This document shows, piece by piece, positions 9,124 through 18,174 of a stretch of DNA of 64,000 bases. The first letter of the stretch is position 1. Each line of letters starts with the position of its first letter. The notes under the pieces are model-generated. The model did no database searches and was not told the DNA's origin. It was given only the letters and a program-made list of their open reading frames with translations. A program made the position numbers and the translations under genes. The stretch is from Klebsiella ornithinolytica NBRC 105727 = ATCC 31898 (GTDB taxonomy: Bacteria; Pseudomonadota; Gammaproteobacteria; Enterobacterales; Enterobacteriaceae), in assembly GCF_001598295.1 (NCBI RefSeq), contig NZ_BCYR01000003.1, forward strand, positions 1-64,000, written 5' to 3'.

Positions 9124-10656
9124 TTATTTACCGGGTACGGCATGTTTATTTCTTTTGTGAACGTACAACAGCTGATCGGATTTGTTGATCGCGCTTTCAA
9201 GAGAATCGCCAGCTTCTAATGGATAGTTGCCATGCGAAAAGGAGACCCGCTTGTCTTTATCGGTATGGCGCAGGTTTTCTTTGATGCGGGCGATGACGTC
9301 TAAGCTTTTCGCGTAGTCGGTATCGAAGAGAATTAATAGAAATTCATCGCCGCCAGCACGGATGCCATAGTCACTTTTACGAATCGACTGCTCGATGGCG
9401 CGGCCTAATGACTGGATGACTTTATCGCCCATATGGTGTCCGAGGGTATCATTGATTTTCTTCAGACCATCGCTGTCGATAGACACCAGCGTAACAGGAA
9501 TATGCTTTGCCAATGCCGCGTCTATTTTATGACTTAGCGCGTCGTTCAACACTTTTCGGTTATAAAGGCCGGTCATGGTATCCGTAATATTATCTTTGGA
9601 CAGTTCAGCATGACGTGCCATTTGCTTTTTCGTGTAGCGACAAAGCAGCCAGGTGCTGAGGGTATAGATGAATACTAACCATAAGTTATTGATAATAAAA
9701 TAGATAAGGTCAAGTTTAACATTCAGCTTATATAACGGTGTTAAGTTCGCCTGGTATTTAATGATGTTAATAGATTTGAGTATCGAACGATGGAAATAAA
9801 TATCACCAGCGGTTGACTCATCCGTGACATACAGTGACAGGAAGCGCCAGAGTACCGGGCGGTCCGCAGTGTAAAACGCAGTGGTCAAATCATCAATATT
9901 AACATCGGTGACAATGATGCCTTTGATTAAACCGTTCTGAAAAACTGGCGTGAGCATACTAATTATATTTTTCTTGGTGTAGCCGTCCCGGTAAATATGG
10001 GAAGTGATGTTCTCACCATGGAGTAAATCGTTCAATGCGCGACGATCGATGCTGATAGTATGGGCGCTGCGAGTGATATCGATCACGTTATCATCACGGA
10101 CTAACCAGTTATCAAACTGGTATTTATTAACGTCAATGATTTTATTAATATAAATATAATTATTGATCAGATCGATATAATAGCGGATGTTATTGAAAAT
10201 GTAGCCGCGATAGCTGGAGAAGGTATATTTTGACACCGATATCCGATGATCATTTTGAATAACAGAAAGCGCAGGAACATCCTCGGCCCAGACCTGGCAG
10301 TCCGCATTCCGGGTTTGCAATGTCCCGTTTAAACCACGATATGTCTGGTTGCTAAGGTTTAACCCCTGAACACCGTTGGCCGATTCAAGATGTTCGCACA
10401 CCTTGTCACGCTTATTCTTTTGCACACCTGGCGAGGCAGGCAAAACTGAAAAAGCCCGGGAAAGCTGGAACGCCATATTCTGGTTGATATATTCCGCATG
10501 GGAGAGCGCGGATCGTCCATTTTCCGCCACGTAGCCCATATATCTTTCCAGATCGCGGTATTCACGCGTGATGAGACCGATGAAAATTGAGGTGGTCAGA
10601 ATCACGATCAGCGTATTGATATACCGGAAATTAACGGAAAAGATTTTGGTGTCCAT
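9124..10656 (-). CDS. Membrane-anchored diguanylate cyclase (GGDEF)
   Basis: This enzyme makes cyclic di-GMP from two GTP. Of about 510 residues, the first 30 form a transmembrane helix. A periplasmic sensor region of some 290 residues follows, then a second helix (LIYFIINNLWLVFIYTLSTW) and a cytoplasmic GGDEF domain. The active motif is intact (RAGGDEFLLILF). The product-inhibition site RKSD lies five residues before GGDEF, so feedback inhibition is likely. There is no EAL domain. The ATG at 10656 is preferred over a TTG two codons earlier. The periplasmic part has few Cys and no family I can name. Confidence 0.9.
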   Translation of the reverse strand: MDTKIFSVNFRYINTLIVILTTSIFIGLITREYRDLERYMGYVAENGRSALSHAEYINQNMAFQLSRAFSVLPASPGVQKNKRDKVCEHLESANGVQGLNLSNQTYRGLNGTLQTRNADCQVWAEDVPALSVIQNDHRISVSKYTFSSYRGYIFNNIRYYIDLINNYIYINKIIDVNKYQFDNWLVRDDNVIDITRSAHTISIDRRALNDLLHGENITSHIYRDGYTKKNIISMLTPVFQNGLIKGIIVTDVNIDDLTTAFYTADRPVLWRFLSLYVTDESTAGDIYFHRSILKSINIIKYQANLTPLYKLNVKLDLIYFIINNLWLVFIYTLSTWLLCRYTKKQMARHAELSKDNITDTMTGLYNRKVLNDALSHKIDAALAKHIPVTLVSIDSDGLKKINDTLGHHMGDKVIQSLGRAIEQSIRKSDYGIRAGGDEFLLILFDTDYAKSLDVIARIKENLRHTDKDKRVSFSHGNYPLEAGDSLESAINKSDQLLYVHKRNKHAVPGK

Positions 10657-11174
10657 ACTCAATGACCTGTGTGCCTGAAGCGGTGATAACCCAGGTCCGA
10701 TGGCGCTGGAGCACTGGTAATGTAACGTCCCCGAACGTCAACGTTTTCATCAATAAATGAGAACAGCAACGACAAAGGGATGGGTATATTTCTGCCAGCG
10801 GTGTTTATTTTTCATGCGTGCCCTCCGGCTGGCAATAAAATCATCAAGTAATATGCTGGAACAGGCGGACTCATCGAATACGCTTGCGTTCAGCCATGGT
10901 TCACTGACCTCATCAGCCATGAAAAATCCCTTTCATCCGTTAGCTGATTGAAATTTTAATCTTCATTAGCCAATTTTTCCAGTGAGTTAAACTATAATTT
11001 CGTCGCCTCCGTGACAGCTCCGCGAGGAAAACTCAGCCATGAGACAGGCTCATAGCCAATCGCTATAAATCATAGTGAATCAGTCTTTAATATCGCCAAT
11101 GATATTTCCTATAGTCTCAGGCGCTACTTTTCCTGCTATAAGCGGCAGGCTATTTTAAAAAGGACTCTGGGATT
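10657..11174. other. 518-bp divergent intergenic region
   Basis: This stretch separates the leftward diguanylate cyclase from the rightward lipoprotein gene and must hold both promoters. It is AT-rich towards the lipoprotein gene. I saw no convincing MetJ box (AGACGTCT repeats), no palindrome and no credible ORF. Confidence 0.5.
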
Positions 11175-11990
11175 ATGATTTTTACGCTGAAGAAGTTTGC
11201 TGTTTCGCTGCTTGTCGCCAGCACCACGCTGCTTGCCGCCTGTGGTCCCGCCGGGCAGGACCCGAATCATATCAAAGTGGGTATCAGCGCGGGGATCGAT
11301 CAGCAGGTATGGGCGGTGGCGCAGAAGGTGGCGAAAGAGAAATATAACCTTGATGTCGAAGTCGTCACCTTTAACGATTTCGTTTTGCCCAATGAAGCGC
11401 TGAATAACGGCGATCTGGATATCAACGCTTTCCAGCACAAACCGTACCTGGATAAACAGATCCAGGAGCGCGGCTACAAGCTGGTTGAGGTGGGCACAAC
11501 ATTCGTCTATCCGATCGCCGCCTACTCGAAGAAAATACACGCCATTGATGAGCTACCTGAAGGTGCTCAGGTAGCCGTGCCAAACGATCCGACCAACCTC
11601 GGACGTTCGCTGCTTTTGCTGCAGAAGCAGGGCCTGATTACCCTTAAAGATGGGGTGGGTCTGCTGCCAACGTCGTTAGATATTGTGCACAACCCGAAGA
11701 AACTGAAAATCGTCGAGATTGAGGCGCCGCAGCTAACTCGCGCGCTTGACGATCGGCAAATTGCGCTTGCCGTGATTAATACGACATTTTCCAGTCAGGT
11801 TGGGCTCTCGCCAACCCGCAACGGGCTTTTCATCGAAGATAAAAATTCACCCTACGTCAATATTTTCGCCAGCCGGATTGATAACAAAGACAGTGCAAAG
11901 GTGAAAAACCTGGTGAAAGCGTATCAAAGTGATGAAGTCGCCGCTGCGGCAGCGGAGCTGTACAAAGGCGACGCGGTAAAAGGCTGGTAA
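11175..11990 (+). CDS. NlpA/MetQ-family substrate-binding lipoprotein
   Basis: The 271-residue protein has a lipoprotein signal peptide ending LLAAC, with lipidation at Cys23. It matches the NlpA/MetQ family throughout (HIKVGISAG, NAFQHKPYL, VPNDPTNLGR, FIEDKNSPYVN). MetQ delivers methionine to the MetNI ABC transporter. No metN or metI is nearby, so like E. coli NlpA this is an orphan binding protein. Asp-rich CGP after the lipobox rather than CDQ leaves its membrane sorting open. A hairpin follows the stop. Confidence 0.9.
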   Translation: MIFTLKKFAVSLLVASTTLLAACGPAGQDPNHIKVGISAGIDQQVWAVAQKVAKEKYNLDVEVVTFNDFVLPNEALNNGDLDINAFQHKPYLDKQIQERGYKLVEVGTTFVYPIAAYSKKIHAIDELPEGAQVAVPNDPTNLGRSLLLLQKQGLITLKDGVGLLPTSLDIVHNPKKLKIVEIEAPQLTRALDDRQIALAVINTTFSSQVGLSPTRNGLFIEDKNSPYVNIFASRIDNKDSAKVKNLVKAYQSDEVAAAAAELYKGDAVKGW

Positions 11991-12002
11991 TCTGTATGGC
12001 AT

Positions 12003-12034
12003 CAGGCCGGCGGCGGGAGCGCGTCACCGGCCTG
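12003..12034. terminator. Hairpin between convergent lipoprotein gene and yedF
   Basis: Arms CAGGCCGG and CCGGCCTG (8 bp) with a 16-base loop sit between the two convergent stops. They may form a bidirectional terminator or a REP-like unit. Confidence 0.45.
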
Positions 12035-12045
12035 GACGGGAGGGA

Positions 12046-12279
12046 TTACTTCTGGATTAAATAGCGGATGGTTGGCCCGTCTTGTTGAATGTCCAGCACC
12101 GTATAACCGTAGTTGCGGGCATCCTGCGGAATGTTATTAATCGACTGCGGGCAATCGCTGACCACTTCCAGAATCTCCCCTTTTTTAAGCGAAGGCATCG
12201 CTTCCAGAGTGGCAACGGCCGGATAGGGGCAGGGTTCGCCTACCATGTCGAGACGATAATCGGGAACGATAGCTTTCAT
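12046..12279 (-). CDS. yedF: YedF, TusA-family sulfur/selenium carrier
   Basis: This 77-residue TusA-like protein carries the family motif CPYP (Cys17), where the Cys can hold a persulfide or selenium. The family's single beta-alpha-beta sandwich accounts for the whole length. It overlaps the yedE stop region by 4 bp, so the two genes are translationally coupled, as in E. coli. The likely role is to accept sulfur or selenium species imported by YedE. The exact substrate is not shown by sequence. Confidence 0.92.
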   Translation of the reverse strand: MKAIVPDYRLDMVGEPCPYPAVATLEAMPSLKKGEILEVVSDCPQSINNIPQDARNYGYTVLDIQQDGPTIRYLIQK

Positions 12280-13487
12280 GCGGTTTCCTTAACATTGGCC
12301 ATGGCGGCGGATTTCTGGCGGAAAAAGCGTTTCTCCCAGGCAATGACCAGCATCAGCGCGATAAATAATAGCAGATAGGTCACCAGCAGGCCGCCAAAAG
12401 GCCCGAAGGTGGCCAGCAGATTGACTTTATCCCAGCTGGTGGCCAGCGCTGGGGATAAATCATCCCAGAAATAGGCCAGAATCGTCGAACCAATGACGTT
12501 GCCCAGTCCTACCCACCAGTAGTGAACCTGACCTTCAACGGCGCGGTACATCCAGCCGGTTTCACAGCCGCCGGCCAGCACAATACCGAAACCAAACAGC
12601 AGGCCGCCGATCACCGCATTCGGGCCTGCCCACATGATTTTGGGCTCCATGCCCAGCTGCACATAGCTGAAAATGCCAATCGCGCTCGCCGCCATCCCGA
12701 AGATAATCGCTTTGGCCATATAGGTGCGTCCGGTGATCCACATATCGCGGAATGCCGAAGTAAAGCAGATCTGCGCACGTTCAATCAGCAGACCAAAACC
12801 GACCCCAAACAGCATCGCCAGGCCGAGTTTAGGCTGATTGAGTGCAGTCAGTAATCCCCAGGCGATCATGGCGAAGAACACCAGCATTCCTGCGCGAAAA
12901 CGACGCCGCGCCTGCGCCGGCTTTTGTGTGAGCGGCGAGGCCGCAGAAACTTTTTGTATCCTGACCGGAATTCGAAACAGGGGCAGTAGCGTAAAGCGTG
13001 CGCCAAACCAGGTCCCGATAGCTGTCGCGATGGCAAAGAACCAGGCGTGGAGGGAAAACTGAGGAATACCGGTAAAAAAGGCTGCCAGGTTGCAGCCCAT
13101 CGCCAGGCGTGCGCCAAAACCGGCAATGATCCCGCCCGCTACGGCCTGAATAATACGGATCCGGCTGCGCGGCAGGCGTAATTTGATATTGTTTGCCCAC
13201 AGCGCGGCGGCGAAACAGCCACCAAACATGCCGATAATCATCATGCCGTCAATGCGGGTTAACGGCGTCCCTTCGAGATGAATCAGTTTGAAATAACCCC
13301 ACTGCTCGGTATGAACGCCGGCAAGTTGCAATAACTGCCCGCCCCAGCGGGTAAATTCCCCGGTCACGGCCCAGAACGTGCCGGTAATACCGAAATAATA
13401 GGTGGAGAGAATACCGGCGGCGATAACCGCGGGGGCCGGTGCCCAGAATTTAATCAGGTAGGCCTGTTTGAACTGTTGCCATGTCAT
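12276..13487 (-). CDS. yedE: YedE, YeeE/YedE-family membrane transporter (selenium/sulfur-linked)
   Basis: The 403-residue integral membrane protein has about ten helices and two conserved cysteine-containing half-repeats (ARLAMGCNLAAFF and LAGGCETGWMYR) typical of the YeeE/YedE family. A related protein, TsuA (YeeE), imports thiosulfate. YedE is linked in genomes to selenium metabolism. It precedes yedF in the same operon. The gene order yedE-yedF matches E. coli, although in E. coli the pair lies elsewhere on the chromosome. Confidence 0.92.
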   Translation of the reverse strand: MTWQQFKQAYLIKFWAPAPAVIAAGILSTYYFGITGTFWAVTGEFTRWGGQLLQLAGVHTEQWGYFKLIHLEGTPLTRIDGMMIIGMFGGCFAAALWANNIKLRLPRSRIRIIQAVAGGIIAGFGARLAMGCNLAAFFTGIPQFSLHAWFFAIATAIGTWFGARFTLLPLFRIPVRIQKVSAASPLTQKPAQARRRFRAGMLVFFAMIAWGLLTALNQPKLGLAMLFGVGFGLLIERAQICFTSAFRDMWITGRTYMAKAIIFGMAASAIGIFSYVQLGMEPKIMWAGPNAVIGGLLFGFGIVLAGGCETGWMYRAVEGQVHYWWVGLGNVIGSTILAYFWDDLSPALATSWDKVNLLATFGPFGGLLVTYLLLFIALMLVIAWEKRFFRQKSAAMANVKETA

Positions 13488-13612
13488 GAAAGATGCCTCT
13501 GAACTCAGAAGGTAAATTACCCCGGGCGGGGTGAAAGAAGGCGGGATAATACGCCGCTTATAGCGAGAAAACGCTCGATGGGATCAAAATGAATCGATCC
13601 GGCAACAAAAAT

Positions 13613-13634
13613 AAAGGCCGCCGCGGCGGCCTTT
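13613..13634 (-). terminator. Intrinsic terminator of ydfZ
   Basis: A 9-bp GC-rich stem (AAAGGCCGC / GCGGCCTTT) with loop CGCG is followed on the minus strand by TTATTTTTG. It lies about 40 bp past the ydfZ stop, so ydfZ is transcribed separately from yedE. Confidence 0.85.
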
Positions 13635-13675
13635 ATTCTCTTTCGGCAGGGCGACGAGCCATCGCCGGGAGGTAA

Positions 13676-13879
13676 TTAATGAAAGCCCAGCCGAATAAGG
13701 CTCATTGGGCAATATAACCCTTCGCAGCCTTCTATTTCCACGCAGTCAGCGCGGCGTAATTGTTCCGCCGTTTTACCTTCGCCGTGGATGGCCTTAATGA
13801 CGCCCGTCACGCCATTTCCTGCCACCATAACCGTGCTGCCTGTTGAGATAGCGTTACGGTTACGATCGTAAGTTTTCAT
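13676..13879 (-). CDS. ydfZ: YdfZ, putative selenium-binding small protein
   Basis: The 67-residue protein aligns along its length with E. coli YdfZ, which was reported to carry selenium. It shares YDRNRNAI at the start, VEGCE in the middle and LIRLG near the end, and has the same length. A GGAGGAAACC ribosome site precedes the ATG. Cys residues at [13 protein letters not shown] are candidate binding positions. It lies directly upstream of yedE-yedF but has its own terminator. This neighbourhood differs from E. coli and supports a selenium link. Confidence 0.85.
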   Translation of the reverse strand: MKTYDRNRNAISTGSTVMVAGNGVTGVIKAIHGEGKTAEQLRRADCVEIEGCEGLYCPMSLIRLGFH

Positions 13880-13995
13880 GGTTTCCTCCTCTTATCAAAA
13901 TAGCTGAACGGGATGGTTAGCGGCTTTTTAATACACCTTTTGCCAGTGAATTTTTTTGAGCTTTATCAAAATCATGGCTGTTTTTACCCATGAGT

Positions 13996-14018
13996 CCGCC
14001 CGTCAGGGCGACGGGCGG
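13996..14018. terminator. Hairpin downstream of the PiT transporter gene
   Basis: A 9-bp stem CCGCCCGTC / GACGGGCGG with loop AGGGC lies 26 bp beyond the leftward PiT gene stop. There is no clear U-tract on that strand, so it may be a REP-like unit rather than a terminator. Confidence 0.5.
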
Positions 14019-14043
14019 GAAGCGGGCAAATCTGCGCCGGTGG

Positions 14044-15666
14044 CTAGGACACTTTTGCGAACATCCAGTACAGCACCGCGGAGAGGATCACCGAGGCGGG
14101 CAGCGTCAGTACCCAGGCCATCAGCAGATTACGCACGGTAGAAAACTGCAGTCCTGAGCGATTTGCCGCCATGGTTCCGGCGATACCGGAAGAGAGGACG
14201 TGAGTCGTGGAAACGGGAAGGCCAAAAGCATCGGCGGCGCCGATGGTGCTCATCGCCACCAGTTCTGCGCTGGCACCCTGCGCGTAGGTCAGGTGCGTTT
14301 TGCCGATCTTCTCGCCAATGGTGACGACAATACGCCGCCAGCCGACCATGGTGCCCAGTCCGAGCGCCAGAGCAACGGCCACTTTGACCCAGAACGGAAT
14401 GAAACGCGTGGCGCTATCGAGCTCTTTTTTCAGCGCATCGAGATTCTGCGATGTCTCCAGCGGCAGTTGGAGATCGGGGTTATTCTTCAAATGCTTGATA
14501 GTTTCCGAAGCCAGATACATATCGTTACGGGTGTTGGATACCGCCTGGGCCGGGATTTTATCTACCGAACCGTACTGGCGTATCTGGTCGCCAATAATGC
14601 CGGAAAGGCGCGCCAGCGCCGGTAATACGTCCGGCGTCAGCTGGCTGTCGCGCACATACTGGGTCAACACTTCACGAGGATCGGTGGGGAGGTTGCCCGG
14701 GAATTGTTTGAGCAGCCTGTTTTCGGTGACTTCGGCCAGCGCCGCGACCCGCGGTGCCTGTTCCGGCGGCAGAGTGCGGTTAAGCGCATAGGCAATGGGC
14801 ATGGTCCCCACCAGAATCAGCATAATTAGCCCCATTCCCTTTTGCCCGTCGTTAGAGCCGTGGGCAAACGAGACGCCGGTACAGGTGAGGATCAGCAGAC
14901 TACGGATCCACAGCGGCGGCGGCGCGTCATTTTTCGGTGCGGCGTAGAGCTGCTTGTTTTTGACGAAACGCTTTAACAGCAGCAGCAGGACGGCGGCGCA
15001 GACAAAACCGACCACCGGCGAGAGCAGCAAAGAATAGCCGACATTGACCGCCTGGCCCCAGTCGACGCCGCTGGTACCGTTGCGCCCGTGGATCAGCGCG
15101 TTTGAAACGCCGACGCCAATGATCGAGCCGATCAGCGTGTGTGACGAAGAGGACGGCAGGCCGAACCACCAGGTGCCCAGGTTCCAGATAATGGCTGAAA
15201 ACAGCAGGGCATACACCATGGCAAACCCGTTGCCGGTACCGGCCTGCAGAATGAGTTCGACCGGGAGTAATGAAATGATACCGAAGGCCACCACGCCGCT
15301 GGAGAGCAACACGCCGAGGAAATTAAAAAAGCCGGACCACATGACCGCGACCGTCGGCGGCAGGGAGTGGGTATAGATGACGGTGGCCACGGCGTTGGCG
15401 GTATCATGAAAGCCGTTAACAAACTCAAAGCCGAGAGCAATCAATAAAGCCAGCCCTAATAAAAGAAAAGGCAGGTAGCTGGTATATACCGTTCCTGAAC
15501 GGGCCACGTCGTTAAATAAGCTCACGGCGGAAAATGCGATGCCGATAGCTAATAAAAAGACAAAAAAAAGAACAGTTTTTTTACTGTTCTTTTGGTAAAT
15601 CTTTGACTGGATGATTTGCGGGCTAAGGCCCGGCGCAACGCGTTGCGAGCTGCTGTTATCGCTCAT
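14044..15666 (-). CDS. PiT-family inorganic phosphate transporter
   Basis: This 540-residue inner-membrane protein carries both PiT signatures, GFEFVNGFHDTANAVATVIYT and SFAHGSNDGQKGMG. It also has the paired PSSSSHTLIGSIIGVG and PVSTTHVLSSGIAGTM repeats. A soluble loop of about 130 residues separates the two halves. It is clearly diverged from E. coli PitA/PitB (499 residues) and has an extra cytoplasmic N-terminus, so it is probably an additional low-affinity metal-phosphate symporter. AAGGAAGG precedes the start. Confidence 0.9.
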   Translation of the reverse strand: MSDNSSSQRVAPGLSPQIIQSKIYQKNSKKTVLFFVFLLAIGIAFSAVSLFNDVARSGTVYTSYLPFLLLGLALLIALGFEFVNGFHDTANAVATVIYTHSLPPTVAVMWSGFFNFLGVLLSSGVVAFGIISLLPVELILQAGTGNGFAMVYALLFSAIIWNLGTWWFGLPSSSSHTLIGSIIGVGVSNALIHGRNGTSGVDWGQAVNVGYSLLLSPVVGFVCAAVLLLLLKRFVKNKQLYAAPKNDAPPPLWIRSLLILTCTGVSFAHGSNDGQKGMGLIMLILVGTMPIAYALNRTLPPEQAPRVAALAEVTENRLLKQFPGNLPTDPREVLTQYVRDSQLTPDVLPALARLSGIIGDQIRQYGSVDKIPAQAVSNTRNDMYLASETIKHLKNNPDLQLPLETSQNLDALKKELDSATRFIPFWVKVAVALALGLGTMVGWRRIVVTIGEKIGKTHLTYAQGASAELVAMSTIGAADAFGLPVSTTHVLSSGIAGTMAANRSGLQFSTVRNLLMAWVLTLPASVILSAVLYWMFAKVS

Positions 15667-15853
15667 CAGGAACCTTCCTTTAAACGTCAGACAGGATAAA
15701 TTGTTACGGGTGACAGCGCTGAACTTATAAAACGCAGATGTCAGCCAGGTTTCCGTTTGATGAACAAATCATTAACCTTGCCAGGCTCTGAAAAATAGCG
15801 AAAGATGACTTTATTCGGGTCCGAACAGCATGCAATACAATCCTGAGGGATAT

Positions 15854-16882
15854 ATGAGTCAAGATGTCGCAGGAAAGATGTTAAAGCCCGATTTTGATAT
15901 GGAAGTCTCCGGGTTGGTGTACGGTTTTCTTTTTCGGGAAGGGCATCAGCCGCTGCAAATCACCTCCCAGCAAGTATGCGCCCGCTTTCACGAGCTGGAC
16001 GGCGAAAATGATTTCGTCTGGCTGCATCTCAATCTCAACCACGCAACCGCCGAGAAGTGGTTGATGAATCATTTCCCCGTTGCCGATTTTTTCTTTGAGG
16101 AGATCCGCGACGGCTCTCACACCACCCGCATTGAGCGCCAGGGCGACAATTTGTTTGCCGTGCTTAACGACGTCATTTTTCATCCCAAAGAGACCACCGC
16201 AGAAACATCGACGCTGTGGCTGTACTGCAGTCAGAAGCTGGTGGTGACGGCCCGCTATAAGCCGCTGCGCTTTATTGAATGGATGTTGCCACGGCTGGCG
16301 ACATTGCACGTAACATCCTCCACCGCGCTGCTGGCCTTTTTACTGGAGGAGCAGGAGGAGGTGCTGGAACAGGTGGTGCGCCAGGCCAGTCGCCATGTCG
16401 ATGCCATCGAAGAGCGGCTGCTCAGTAACCACGTCCAGCGTAACCGCGCCGACCTGGCGCGCCTGCGGCGGATGCTCCTGCGCTTTCAGCGGCTGTTGGC
16501 CCCCGAACCGGCAGCCATGTTTCGACTCCTCAACCGGCCTCCGGCGTGGATCGATCGCTCCGTGGTTCAGGAGTTTCGCCAGTTCACCGAGGAGTTTACC
16601 GTGGTGCTCAACGATCTCTCCGGGCTGACCGAGCGTATCAGCCTGCTGCAGGAGGAGATCAGCGCCCGGCAAATGGAAAGAAGCAACCGCACGCTATATA
16701 CCTTGACGGTCATTACCGTGCTGGCGTTACCGATCAATATTGTGGCGGGGTTCTTCGGTATGAACGTCGGGGGGATCCCGCTGTCCACCAATCATCACGG
16801 GTTTATCCTGCTGGTGCTGCTTGTCGGTGGATTTACCCTTGGGGCCGGATATCTGGCCTTTCGGCGGCGGGACGACTTGTGA
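15854..16882 (+). CDS. CorA/ZntB-family divalent metal transporter
   Basis: This is a 342-residue member of the CorA superfamily. A large N-terminal cytoplasmic domain with a long helix rich in Arg/Glu is followed by two C-terminal helices, and the pore signature GMNVGG follows the first. It is ZntB-like in size but not close to E. coli ZntB. Substrate could be Mg, Zn or another divalent cation. The ATG at 15854 is chosen because GAGGGA lies at the right distance; an ATG eight codons upstream has no such site. It is divergent from the PiT gene. Confidence 0.85.
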   Translation: MSQDVAGKMLKPDFDMEVSGLVYGFLFREGHQPLQITSQQVCARFHELDGENDFVWLHLNLNHATAEKWLMNHFPVADFFFEEIRDGSHTTRIERQGDNLFAVLNDVIFHPKETTAETSTLWLYCSQKLVVTARYKPLRFIEWMLPRLATLHVTSSTALLAFLLEEQEEVLEQVVRQASRHVDAIEERLLSNHVQRNRADLARLRRMLLRFQRLLAPEPAAMFRLLNRPPAWIDRSVVQEFRQFTEEFTVVLNDLSGLTERISLLQEEISARQMERSNRTLYTLTVITVLALPINIVAGFFGMNVGGIPLSTNHHGFILLVLLVGGFTLGAGYLAFRRRDDL

Positions 16883-16952
16883 GCCGGGGATCCGGGCAGA
16901 CTTGTCCGCGGCGTTTAACACGGCCGACGCCGTGCGGTACGCCGCGGTATCG

Positions 16953-18125
16953 CTATGCTAAAGCGCGCAGGGCGGCAATCAATCCGTTGACGCCTTTTTC
17001 CAGTTTTTCCCGGGGACAGCCGGCATTGAGGCGCACAAAACCAACGCCTTCTTCGCCGTAGGTATACCCGGGCATAATGGCGACCTTCTGTACCTCGATG
17101 AGCGCTTTTTGCAGCGCGCGGTCATCTACGCCGAGCGGGCGCAGATCGATCCAGGCGAGATAGGTGGCCTGCGGCGGCTGCCAGTTCAGCTGCGGGAAGG
17201 CGTGATTGAGCGCCTGAGCAATATAGCGCATGTTGTCCTGCAAATAGGCCCGCAGCGCATCGAGCCACGGGGCCCCTTCACGGTAGGCGGCAATATGGGC
17301 GACCAGCGCCGGTACGGAAGGCGAAGAGAGGCCATCGCGATTCTTCAGAGCCGTGAGATAAGCTTCGCGGGATGCGGCATCATCAATCAGGCCGTAAGCC
17401 CCGGTAAACGCGGGAATATTGAAGCTTTTTGAGCCGGAGGTGAACAGCGCCCACGGCCCGCGAGCGACGTCGCACCACGGCGTATGACGATGCTCACCCC
17501 AACACATATCCATATGAATCTCATCGCTGATGACCTTCACGCCGTGTTTTTCGCACAGCAGGGCCATGGTCTCAAGCTCCTCGCGGCGCCACACTTTCCC
17601 GGTCGGGTTATGCGGGCTGCACAGCAGCAGCAGCGTGTTGCGCGGCTCCGCCAGCGTGCGTTCAAGCTGCGCCATATCGCAATGCCACTGATTATCCCGC
17701 TGCGTCAGCGGCACCGATGCAACGCGACGCCGGTTTCCTTCAATGGTTTTATAAAAAGCGTCATAGGCCGGGGTATGGACGACCACACCGTCGCCTTCGT
17801 CAGACCACTGGCGAATCATCTCCGCTACCATGTAAATGACCGACGGGCCATAGACGATCGCATCGCGGTTAACGGGGCAGTGAAAGCGGCTGGCGTACCA
17901 GTGGGCGACCGCGGCCAGAAACTCATCGTTTTTCCAGCGGCTGTAGCCGAACACGCCGTGCGCCAGGCGCTGACTGAGGGCATCAAGAATGCAGGGGGCG
18001 GTGGCGAAATCCATATCGGAGATAGTAAAGGGGAGCAGGTCGGCGGCGCCGAAGCGGTCGGCTACGTAGTCCCATTGCGTACACCAGGTGCCGTGGCGAT
18101 TGACAGGCGTTGCAAAATCAAACAT
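16953..18125 (-). CDS. malY: MalY, PLP-dependent cystathionine beta-lyase and MalT modulator
   Basis: At 390 residues it is exactly the length of E. coli MalY. It is a fold-type I PLP enzyme with Lys233 (TSGSKSFNIPA) as the Schiff-base residue and CSPHNPTGK contacting the cofactor. It cleaves C-S bonds and, in E. coli, also binds and represses MalT. The start MFDFATPVNRHGTWCTQWDY matches the family; an upstream in-frame ATG is not conserved. It follows malX in one operon, with an intervening hairpin. Confidence 0.96.
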   Translation of the reverse strand: MFDFATPVNRHGTWCTQWDYVADRFGAADLLPFTISDMDFATAPCILDALSQRLAHGVFGYSRWKNDEFLAAVAHWYASRFHCPVNRDAIVYGPSVIYMVAEMIRQWSDEGDGVVVHTPAYDAFYKTIEGNRRRVASVPLTQRDNQWHCDMAQLERTLAEPRNTLLLLCSPHNPTGKVWRREELETMALLCEKHGVKVISDEIHMDMCWGEHRHTPWCDVARGPWALFTSGSKSFNIPAFTGAYGLIDDAASREAYLTALKNRDGLSSPSVPALVAHIAAYREGAPWLDALRAYLQDNMRYIAQALNHAFPQLNWQPPQATYLAWIDLRPLGVDDRALQKALIEVQKVAIMPGYTYGEEGVGFVRLNAGCPREKLEKGVNGLIAALRALA

Positions 18126-18144
18126 TGACACTTCCTTTATCAAA

Positions 18145-18168
18145 GCCCCCTCCGGGTCAGGAGGGGGC
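18145..18168 (-). terminator. Intercistronic hairpin between malX and malY
   Basis: A 9-bp stem of GC pairs (GCCCCCTCC / GGAGGGGGC) with a 6-base loop lies in the 49-bp gap between malX and malY. On the minus strand it is followed by TTTGAT, a short U-tract. It may reduce malY expression relative to malX or protect the malX mRNA end. Confidence 0.6.
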
Positions 18169-18174
18169 GGGCGT

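Noticed and set aside
10757-10951. 64-codon rightward frame in the gap before the NlpA-type lipoprotein gene
   Set aside because: No ribosome site, no family, and the region is the divergent promoter of two good genes.
11041-11174. MetJ boxes for the NlpA/MetQ-type gene
   Set aside because: No AGACGTCT-like tandem repeats are visible upstream of the start.
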